DNA from: Hyphodiscus hymeniophilus
Lineage: Eukaryota > Ascomycota > Leotiomycetes > Helotiales > Hyphodiscaceae
Length of the DNA stretch: 64,000 bases
Reading direction: 5' to 3'
Assembly (NCBI GenBank): GCA_016508695.1
Contig: VNKQ01000008.1
Coordinates: forward strand, 1,054,001 to 1,118,000
The notes under the pieces are model-generated. The model was not told where the DNA came from. It was given only the letters and a program-made list of their open reading frames with translations, and searched no databases. Of this stretch, positions 56,275 to 64,000 are shown piece by piece (within the stretch, counting starts at the first letter, position 1; every line of letters starts with the position of its first letter). The position numbers and the translations under genes were made by a program.

Positions 56275-58194
56275 CTAGATAGCGAACTTGGATCTGGATC
56301 TCAACTTGGCACCATAGATCCACAGAAGGAACATCCCAATGATACCAATCACGGACAGACCACCCAGAAGACTGACTCCTTTCGCCACACCGAGGTTGAT
56401 GAACAGAGGTCGTGCAAACATGATACTGCCACATGCGAGTGCAGACCGCAGGAAATCGTTACCGGCGAACAAGGACGCTGCGTAAGCCGGGTACGAGAGA
56501 GGCACGTAGACGAAGATGCATTGCATGACGACGAAGACTGAAGCTCCGTAGATAGTGATGCCGATCGTAGGTACGATCCAATGGATGGATTCGCGCGCAG
56601 TCCATGCGAATAGGAACAAGCCAATCGTGGGGCCGAAGCACGCAAATAGTGCTGGTACGAGACGAGACTCTTGGGCGCGAAGGCCATTTTTCACTGTGAT
56701 ATTGTTAGTGATTGCCTAAAGATTATGAGAGGTGTGAGACATACGGATATCAGGGATGAGGATCCAGTTCAAGTAAGCACAGTATATGGCGATGCCGATC
56801 AAACACGCAACCAAAATACAGGTGAATACAACACCGACCATGCCCAACGAGAAACCGTAATAGACGGGATAAACCAGCGGAAACACTTCAAAGAACGAAT
56901 AATATATGCCGTAGATGATGGCCGTGTAGACGTTCACGAAGAGGATAGCAGGGTCCTTGATTGTGATTTCCATAGGCTTGATGATGGCATCGATCAGGAT
57001 CTTGCTTGGCTTCATGTTCTTCTGATCGATCTCGGACTGTGCCATGAGCCTGTGGTCACCCGTGAGCTTGCGGAGACGCTGTGCGCGGCGGAGGAGGATG
57101 TTGGGAGTCGAGGTTTCGGGCAGGAGCATAAACATCAACAGGAACGTAGGGCCGGCCGCCCAGAGAATCTCCCAGAGACTCCATCTATACCCCTTCGCAG
57201 TGACTGCAAATCCAGAAAGCAGAGGACCTAAGGCTGGACCACAGTATGCACTTGCAACCCATGCGACGAGAGCAAATGGTAAATACAGCAGTGAATACAT
57301 ATCTTGCATGGTGGCGGCGCCGATTGCGAGACAAGGAGACCCGAAGAAGCCCTGCAAGAAGCGGAGGACGAGGAGGCCGGCGAAATTGTCGACAAGTGGA
57401 GTCGGGATCGAGATGATGACGAAGATTGCCATTGACGCTGCGTAGACTGGTGATCTGCCAATGATGGGAATCTCGGAGAGAGGAGCGAAGAGTAGGGGGC
57501 CAACACCATAAGCGAGAACATATAGCGACAGAGGTAGAGAAGCGTCCTCAACGGAGATGCCAAACTTTTGGATGACACCCAGTTCGCTGGAGGTGTAGAT
57601 TGCAGAGCCCATGTAGACAACGAAGGTATACAGGCAAATGATCATAGTGACTGCCAAGCGCTTGTTGTTGGTCCAATTCTGAGGATTTGCTGGATCGTCC
57701 GTGGTGTACCAATCAACCAAGATATTTCCATCAGATGTCTTTATAGGAATGATTGGCTTTGTCTGGGTACGTTCAATCGCCAATTCTCCCTCAACTTCCA
57801 ATCGCTCTCCAGTCCATGGAACCGTCTCGGCACGTGACTTTGTGCGTCTGAGGCTAAGAGCCTCGATGTCTTTCTCATATGGATTCGGTTCCTCAGCCTC
57901 ATGAGTTTGTGCCTTCTCAAGATCAGATGCGGCGCCGGGAGTTGGAGCTTCAGTCTCGCTCGAATCGCTTGAGTCGCCGGAATTGCTTGATTCTCTTAAA
58001 GGTTGTGCTGGCCGTACTTTCTCCTTCGAGTTCGTTCGGACTGGATGTGGTACATGGCTAGTAGCATTAAGCATGGCATTGTATGTTGCTGGTAACTCAA
58101 AACCGGGGAGCTCTTCTGGATATGGAAGAAGTCTGTTTTTCGTGGCCCATCGAATGACTTGACCCAGAGGGGCCTCTCTTAGAATGTCCGCCAT
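56275..58194 (-). CDS. MFS multidrug transporter, DHA1 (12 TM) family
   Basis: Two exons, 56745-58194 and 56275-56693, joined across a 51-nt intron (GTATGT...ATCACAG) that restores IPDILKNGLRAQE; 622 residues. A long hydrophilic N-terminus (about 1-175) contains an acidic Ser patch and the family block VDWYTTDDPANPQNWTNNKR just before TM1. The DHA1 signature regions follow: VVYMGSAIYTSSE, SLYVLAYGVGPLLFAPLSE, FGSPCLAIGAATMQDMY, GPALGPLLSGFAV (motif C in TM5), then the loop with LLPETSTPNILLRRAQRLRK and six further helices. The sequence resembles fungal benomyl/fluconazole-type drug:H+ antiporters at the plasma membrane; actual substrates are unknown. A GGTTGA repeat lies about 35 nt upstream of the ATG. 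Confidence 0.9.
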
Positions 58195-59713
58195 TTGAAG
58201 TTAGTCGTACCAGAGAGGTTTAAAACGTGGTTGAGGTTGAGGTTGAGGTTGAGGTTTATAAATCCAGTTCACGTTGAAACTGAGGTTGAGGTACAAGAGT
58301 GTATGGACTCGATGTTCTGGATGATGTGATATTGAATGGATGATGAGAATTCACTTACTGGGACAAAGAAGAGCTATATATCTACCTTGCGACGCTTAGT
58401 TGACTCAAAGCTCTTGCTCCAGATACGTACCAGGAATAGCCCCTACGTCTCCCTCCATTCACAATGAATTCAGTGATGCGCCAAGAGAGCTCTGCCATAT
58501 TACAAACGCATCCCTAGCGTTATGTCCATAGTCTAAGCAGATTCCACGCATTTCACTCGTCCTCCACTATCAGAAAAGCATCGACGCATTATTCATCCAG
58601 TCATGAAAGCGGCAGGCTGGACGGAAAATAGAAGTCTAACGCCATAGACTGCACGGCGGAGATGTGGTGTTGGTGGTGGTGCACGCACTTTGCGGATGTA
58701 AGCAGGATGGTGGCTTGCAAGCCCCCTGGGCCGGCAGAGCTGTAAAATCCGAAAAGTGAGTCCAATGTAGCCAATACAGTAATGCCCTCAACAGCGCAAC
58801 AGGCGCTGCAGGGCTGGCTGATTAATGGTGAAGCGACCCCTATGACGCACTTCTGGGACCTTGTCTCCAGGGAGTGTTGGGAGCTGTTTGGAGCACCAGG
58901 AGGGGCGGCTGGGGCTTTGTAATCACTGTGCCTTTTGGCGACAACGGTGATTCGACACTTCGAAAACAGCTGTTGACACTTTGACAGTGGTCTTTGGATT
59001 AGTGAACAGATTTTCTGGATTAGTGAACGGACTTCTGCTTCCAAACACACTTGCACCGTCCGCCCGGGCTTTGGAAGAGTCATCAAGGGGTTTGACAGCG
59101 CTGGCCCATGTATCGGATATTTTTAATTCGGAAACTATGGAGGAATTGTTGTCCTCGATCGAAGTCTCTTCTGAGCGATAAGCTGGTACGGAGTACTCAA
59201 TACGAAGTCTCCATAGCTGATTGATAAGACCTTGCGTGGCTATGGAGGAGTTCGGCGGACGAACACTCATGGATAGAGGGAACCGTATACTTTCATATGT
59301 CAAAAATCAATGTACCTCCCACAACATGTCTGTTGGAACGGCACTTCTCCTAGGCTGGGAGAGCATTGCCGGCAGGTTTGAGATCGCCGGAGGAGGCATT
59401 TGTTTCCTAATGTGGTGCGTGGGTCGTTCCCGCCGGAGAAAGCCCAGACACCATCACGTGCAGATGCTGTGACTTGAAAAGCAGATACCTCTCCAGCATT
59501 CAGACTACTACTGACTTGCACGGGAAAAGGACAGATAGTAAGCCGTCTGAGGCCTTGAAGAAAGCATCCGAGCAGAAGTGGAAGATTTCTTGAGAAGGTA
59601 TCAGAGGTGGGTCTTCCGAGCCTAAAACCTCCACTCAAGCGAGCTCTTGGGATATCCACCCCACAACAGCGCTCCTCTTATGTTGAAATAAGCATGCACT
59701 CCCACATTCAATA
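58195..59713. other. intergenic 1.5-kb region
   Basis: Promoter of the DHA1 transporter and upstream flank of the tRNA. Contains an imperfect tandem duplication around GGATTAGTGAAC (58994-59030). The longest ORFs (58601-59086, 58923-59303 and 59300-59659, all minus) carry no recognisable domain. Confidence 0.5.
58229..58252 (+). repeat. GGTTGA hexamer repeat, 4 units
   Basis: Four exact tandem GGTTGA copies plus a partial one, in the leader/promoter of the DHA1 transporter gene; further single GGTTGA copies follow at about 58284. Confidence 0.9.
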
Positions 59714-59801
59714 GGCCGGATGGTGTAGTTGGTTATCACATCTCGTTAACATTGTTGACAATATTCCGAGAAGGTCCTGAGATCGAGCCTCAGTCTGGTC
59801 A
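59714..59801 (+). tRNA. tRNA-Val (anticodon AAC) with a 14-nt intron
   Basis: Cloverleaf visible by eye: acceptor GGCCGGA with TCTGGTC (two G-U pairs), D arm with GTG/CAC and the A-box motif TGGTGTAGTTGG, anticodon stem TCTCG/CGAGA, T stem CTGAG/CTCAG, discriminator A at 59801. The 21 nt between the anticodon-stem strands equal a 7-nt loop TTAACA-C plus an intron at 59752-59765 after position 37, the canonical site. The mature length would be 74 nt. The T loop reads ATCGAGC, so position 54 is A where T is nearly universal; the gene may therefore be slightly degenerate. A strong poly-T terminator follows. Confidence 0.75.
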
Positions 59802-60326
59802 TTAATTTTTTTAATTTTTTTTTCTTCTTTCATCTTGGGCATAAATTTAGTTTTTTCCTTTTGGGCTCTACCTACATCCAGCAATCGAAGAAAAATGTTA
59901 TCGGCTTTTAAGCCACTGAAGCACATACTGTGGTTGTTCTTTTAGCCGTTCTTCTTTATGTGCAGCTGTGTGACCGTTCCCCACAAATTCTAAGGGTATT
60001 TGCGTAGGCGAAATCCTTATGCGAGGGCGTAGGGCAAGGTGTGGATATGGCAACAAAAGAATGACGAGAAAATGATGGTAAGAGGGTAGAGCATTAGCTT
60101 ATACCGAAAATCACATAATATCTTGACCGATTTTTATTGAAAGTGGTGTGCCGCTACAAAGCTCACCAGGAGCCGCGAACACTATCCATCTAGTCTAATG
60201 GTATCTTAACGAGTTGACTTGCAAGTCTAATAACCGCCGAAGGAAGGAGTCATACATGCAAAACAAAACAAAAAAAGCGCACAAACACTACTATATACCC
60301 TGTACTTGACCGGACATGTATATCTC
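59802..60326. other. tRNA 3' flank and cupin-gene 3' flank
   Basis: Begins with the poly-T terminator. A stretch at about 60185-60240 has a D-arm-like GTCTAATGGTA and a palindromic GACTTGCAAGTC resembling a Cys anticodon loop, but no acceptor stem or T arm forms. Confidence 0.45.
59806..59822 (+). terminator. RNA polymerase III poly-T terminator of the tRNA
   Basis: Seven T at 59806-59812 directly 3' of the tRNA, followed by a second, longer T run. Confidence 0.8.
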
Positions 60327-60890
60327 TCACGCCATGCATTGAAGGCCAGTTCCTCTCTCTTCCTCCCCCTCACTGTCGTCACCATCATCCTCTTCAATCT
60401 CTTCTTCCATGTCTTCTTCCTCCTCACCCTCCGGCTTCTCAGAAACAATGATAGTCCCCCAACTCTTCATAACTTGTACCTGCTGCTCAACACTCACAAC
60501 CACATTCTCATCATCCTTCCACAGCGCAGCTAGCTCCCTCATACACTCGACATAGAATCCAGGGAAATACACCACAAACATCTCCACGACCTCATTGAAT
60601 GGATTGCTGAACCCATACGTCGATCCTGCGGGGACTTCTATGAAGCTTCCGGCTCTTGCGTCAAATGTGTTGCTTGGAGAGTTCCACCGGATTCTACCTT
60701 TCAGGACCAGGAAGGTGGTTGCGTGCATGCGATGCGAATGTAATGGGAAGCCCGGAGTCCGTCGAGGAAGGTGCATTATGAGACAGGATTTCTGAGGCCC
60801 GCCGACAGAAAGAATGCGGATCTTGATGGGTCCGAGACGCAGCATTTCGGCGGCGCTTGAATTGGATGATATGTGTATGACCTCTGCCAT
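60327..60890 (-). CDS. cupin-fold protein with incomplete metal site and acidic tail
   Basis: Single-exon protein of 187 residues. A cupin barrel spans about 20-125: first motif PGFPLHSHRMHATTFLVLKG, second motif AGSFIEVPAGSTYGFSNP. The two His of the first motif (HSH) are present, but the usual Glu is replaced by Thr and the His of the second motif by Tyr, so two of four standard metal ligands are missing. Residues about 150-182 are a run of Glu/Asp. Single-domain fungal cupins of this kind are usually unassigned; with the altered ligands the protein may be a non-enzymatic binding protein. No signal peptide or membrane span. Start at the first ATG (MAEVIHIS). Confidence 0.8.
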   Translation of the reverse strand: MAEVIHISSNSSAAEMLRLGPIKIRILSVGGPQKSCLIMHLPRRTPGFPLHSHRMHATTFLVLKGRIRWNSPSNTFDARAGSFIEVPAGSTYGFSNPFNEVVEMFVVYFPGFYVECMRELAALWKDDENVVVSVEQQVQVMKSWGTIIVSEKPEGEEEEDMEEEIEEDDGDDSEGEEERGTGLQCMA

Positions 60891-62167
60891 GATAGAACTG
60901 CTCTATCAGGTCTACAGATTTGCGATATGTGGTTTAAAGAAGAAACACAAGCCGGTGATTTTTTGGATAGAGAGTGCGCAATCCCGCACGAGTGTCGGTC
61001 TTGTCGACTCCGACGAAGGACATGCTATATATGATCTTTGATCACTAGATCTGGAAAGTAAAATACGTTTCGGGAATATACGGTCATAGACTAACCCCAT
61101 GACAACTACAGATACAGAAACGTATCTCGCTTTCGCATAATCGCGTCCTTACTTCAACCCTGCCATAAATGGACTGGACAGCGCTAAAGTGCCACGCAAC
61201 ATGAGAAAGCTTTGCGGCTGAGGAGGTAAGAGGTGCCAAAAGGAGATGCCTTGCATCGGTAGACGCGTTTTAGGTACGGGAATCAACGTCCAAGCACCGA
61301 AGAAGACCGTGCTCCTCAATTAAGCTCAAGCGACAGACATCCTGGGGACATGGCATGGCTCATCACGGCTCATTTGTGTCACTTACGAGCCCACACATAG
61401 TCATATCCAGTGTCCGTTATCCGATATCTTTAAAGAATTGCACTGTATTGCGGTTAGTGCCGACGTTGCTGTGCAGGTAGAGGCGCTTCAGCCTCGTACG
61501 TAACTGTGGTGGCTCTGGTAGGGTATTGAACACCGAGAGGTTCTCGTAAAGAAGGTTCTAATTGTCTGCAGGAGGTTCTCCGGTATGTGGTGACGAGTAA
61601 ACGGAAGTGGAGGTGATTGTTGGTTGAGGAAAACAAATCAAGAATGGCAGTGCTGCCTTTTCCCAAGGCTGCCATGATCTATCGGCCTCGCCGTAGCCTT
61701 AGATAGACTAGCCATTCTGGCGCTCAGAATCCTCCTTATCAGAGAAGCTGGTGCGACGAGAAGTATTGATAAGGTATAGACTGACGTTCTCATGGAGGCT
61801 TTGTCGGCGTAGTTGCGTATACGATGGTCTGGGTCTGGGAAATGATTGAATTGGCGGCGAAACAAGTCTTACGTACGAGCGAGTGCTCGAGCAAGGCATG
61901 GCGTGCGTGGCAGGCTGAGGTTATTGTAGGGCTGAAGCTTGCTGACTTAATGGAAACCTTTGCAGCACGCTGATTGGGCTCCTCGGACTTGTCCACGAGG
62001 CATAGAAATCTACGAATCCGGATTCGATTTCTGGCACCAACGAGACTACAGATCAATCTGCAATATTGCGATGGGCTTCTCTTGGGTCAATTATCGCTGA
62101 GAAAGAAATTGCTCTTCGCCTCATGGTCAATTGATCCAGCGGAAAATTTGGGAATTTCTATCGAGTA
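60891..62167. other. intergenic 1.3-kb region
   Basis: Promoter of the cupin gene and upstream flank of the orphan gene. Minus-strand ORFs at 61454-61675, 61638-61865 and 61790-62056 overlap in different frames; I could not join them into a convincing gene. Confidence 0.4.
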
Positions 62168-62733
62168 ATGTTAGACATCTTGTTAGTCACAATGCTTCCG
62201 ATGGGAATGATATGGTGGATAATGGTCAACAGAGGCGTAGAGCCATGGCCCTCCCACACCGACCCCTCTCATTTTCGACTTCAGGCCAATTCTTCCGTTA
62301 CATTTGATTTGGAGCATATCTGTTACTTCAACATAAAATTGCTCCCGTTCACTTTGCTCGAGACAAGCAAGAATGCCGTTGCTAAAGTACAAGTAAAGTG
62401 TTTGGGACGAGGAAGGTGGAGCGTACAAGCCATTGAGAGGTAAGTCAACTACAAAATGCGTTGAGGCTCGAAGGTACTGTTGCGATCATTGACGAGTGAG
62501 CAAATGAAAGGACTTTTGTAGATGCGCAAGGTGAGATTGGTCTTACATTCAACGGTCAGGGCGATCAAGACACCGATGTTCATTTTGCGAACCTAATCGG
62601 AGAAGAGCGCAGCGTTCTTCGGAGATCATTGTCACTTTCAGCTACGGAGGCTGTTGCTACTCCGTTTCTGTACTACCCACCTCAAAGGCAGCGCCTGGGG
62701 TATTTTGGGAATCAGCAAAATAAGACACGATAA
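62168..62733 (+). CDS. orphan two-exon gene, product of about 164 aa
   Basis: Two exons, 62168-62440 and 62511-62733, joined across a 70-nt intron (GTAAGT donor, TTGAC branch-like site, GAAAG acceptor). The splice turns a 91-codon ORF into an open frame of 164 codons: ...VQAIER then TFVDAQGEIGLTFNG and a TAA stop. The first ATG is followed by a hydrophobic segment (LDILLVTMLPMGMIWWIMV) that could be a signal anchor. The second exon has balanced, protein-like composition (DQDTDVHFANLIGEERS). I recognise no family. An acceptor nearer the TTTGTAG site gives a stop, which is why the upstream AAAG was chosen. Earlier exons cannot be excluded. It is divergent from nothing obvious and convergent with the 2EXR gene. 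Confidence 0.4.
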
Positions 62734-62982
62734 TTTTACAGAGCATAAGCATAACGGTGCAAATATGTTTCGCGAGCGCCGTCATAATCCTCCCGTACGT
62801 TGCTGCAAGCTCCAGTAATTATGAGCCAGATAATACGATTCATTTAAAGTAGTCTATTGACATCGATGAGTTTTGTCGCTTGCAATAGAATCAGTGTAAC
62901 TTACATTGTGGTTATTGAGAACAGGTCTAGACGAACGGCCCCAGAAAGCGAGCGAGCGGCATGAACAACTCCAAGCTTGGAC

Positions 62983-64000
62983 TCAAATGTCTAACGAACG
63001 GTCCAGCCAAAATGGTGTGATGACCTCCGGAAGATCTGTTGATCGCCAACCGAAAATGTTGCTCACTAGCTCTGCATCGAATCCTGAGGCAAACTCCTCA
63101 TCAATCTTAGTGGGGACTAGTAATTCCAAGAAGTTCGAGTCAAGTTGAAAATGCAGTCCGGATTCCCACATGAACACCTGTAAATCATAAGGAGGTTCCT
63201 CAAAAATTTCCATCGGTCCTGAGCCGCTTGGAACCTCAAAATCATTATAATCCATATTGTAGACAATGAAAACATTCTTGAGTGATGTCATAGCCTGGCT
63301 TGCAATTTTCAAGCTCTCCATGCCATTGTCCTCGCTGACATAATCATACCCAACATCTTCATCTATGAGTCTATCCACGGCGATATATTGGATACTTTCC
63401 GTCTCAGCCTTCGTCATGGAGACCAGAAACTGAGTAAGGCGAGGTTGGATCTGGGCATCGAAGTACAGAGTGTCCAGAGAAGGATTAAAGACGATGTTAG
63501 GCTTGTGTAGGAGGCTTCCAAAAGAGGTATGGTAGGCTTTGGAGACGGCTTTCCGAGATTGTGGGCATGCTCTCAGAGCAATGGGGGTTTTCGCACGCGT
63601 GTGGAAACCCTGCTGGAAGCCGTATTCAATCTCTAGCGTTCGAGGCTCCAGCGTGTGATCCCAAATCATCTCCTGAATCTCAATTGGCAGCTTAAGGAAA
63701 GAGGCGAATGATGTGAGGAAAGGTTCCAGCTTCGTCGTCTGTTGGTAGATCGTCTGTCAGTATCTGAAGGCAGGCAGTGTTTCGGAGAATTAGATACTCA
63801 CTGGAGGCGTAGGGCCACCGGGTGGAGGAGAAATCGGTTGTGAAGCACAGTCACAGCTATGAATTCCATCTAAGGATTCATCGTATGGCTTGCCAACAGA
63901 ACCCGTATCATGGGCAACATGATGGATATGACACCACCGCGATGATCCTGAGGCATGGGAAGAACCAACGAGGGTCAGAGCAAGCGCGGCGTCCCCTCCT
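62983..64000 (-). CDS. 2EXR-domain protein, N-terminus beyond the window edge
   Basis: Minus-strand exons 63802-64000 (open through the right edge, so the start is missing) and 62983-63738, joined across a 63-nt intron (GTGAGT...CCAACAG). Visible length is 318 residues. After a His/Cys-containing linker (WCHIHHVAHDTG, IHSCDCAS) and a Pro-rich stretch, the 2EXR domain begins: FLKLPIEIQEMIWDHTLEPR, then PIALRACPQSRKAVSKAY and IVFNPSLDTLYFD. This arrangement (F-box-like helix, LR-x-C-x-x-SR, and NP-x-x-D-x-[LI]-[YW]) is diagnostic for the fungal 2EXR family, of unknown function and highly multiplied in Pezizomycotina. The C-terminal part is mixed helix/strand and ends in FWLDRSLDI. Confidence 0.85.

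Noticed and set aside
56671..57231. 186-codon plus-strand ORF
   Set aside because: Antisense to the DHA1 transporter exon; Asp/His/Arg-rich shadow translation.
59300..59659. 119-codon minus-strand ORF near the tRNA
   Set aside because: Cys/Ser/Arg-rich without motif or coding bias; probably chance.
60185..60260. tRNA-Cys-like sequence
   Set aside because: D-arm-like and anticodon-loop-like pieces are present, but the anticodon stem has mismatches and no acceptor stem or T arm can be formed.

Overview
The window looks like nuclear DNA of a filamentous ascomycete (Pezizomycotina). Leotiomycetes/Helotiales is my best guess from the overall feel of the gene families, and the sequence alone does not settle it. 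The evidence is: short spliceosomal introns (about 42-172 nt, mostly GTAWGT/GTGAGT...YAG), coding exons rich in C-ending codons (TAC, TTC), fungal families (2EXR, DUF2415, a C2H2 plus fungal-specific regulatory domain factor, Ser/Ala-rich GPI protein) and nuclear-encoded mitochondrial proteins. I see no intact transposon, CRISPR array, rRNA or recognisable secondary-metabolite cluster.

Layout, 1-18 kb: C-terminal part of an MFS transporter (edge-truncated); F-box protein (-); a 72-aa single-span membrane protein with a 17-nt first exon (+); a three-exon C2H2 transcription factor (-) with an apparently long leader; a nearly 4-kb gene-poor stretch; a repeat-bearing GPI-type cell-wall protein (+) whose stop overlaps that of an 84-aa membrane protein (-); mitochondrial ribosomal protein uL29m (MRPL4, +); Rab GDP-dissociation inhibitor (+, with a 1-nt frameshift); eIF3g (-). 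18-32 kb: a gene-poor stretch, then mitochondrial Hsp70 (-) divergent from a DUF2415 WD40-like protein (+), an MFS sugar transporter (+) and a conserved coiled-coil protein (-).

34-48 kb: large PH-domain protein (+); two diverged paralogues of a BTB/POZ-like family (-, -) sharing a 53-nt first exon; POM33/TMEM33 homologue (-); CTD-kinase cyclin subunit CTK2 (-), preceded on the same strand by a 75-aa two-span membrane ORF ending 7 nt before the CTK2 ATG; palmitoyl-protein thioesterase (+). 48-64 kb: small hydrophilic protein (-); FHA protein of the Tos4 type (-); ribosomal-L1-domain ribosome-biogenesis protein (+); DHA1 drug transporter (-); tRNA-Val(AAC) with an intron (+); degenerate cupin (-); an orphan two-exon gene (+); edge-truncated 2EXR protein (-).

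Most genes are unrelated housekeeping functions: mitochondrial import, folding and translation (SSC1, MRPL4), initiation (eIF3g), vesicle traffic (GDI), nuclear pore (POM33), transcription elongation (CTK2) and nucleolar biogenesis. They show no common pathway. The less ordinary material is the set of small spliced genes, the bicistronic-looking 75-aa ORF/CTK2 pair, the BTB-like pair, the frameshifted GDI, and the orphan gene near the right edge. Splice sites were placed by reading-frame continuity and consensus signals only.
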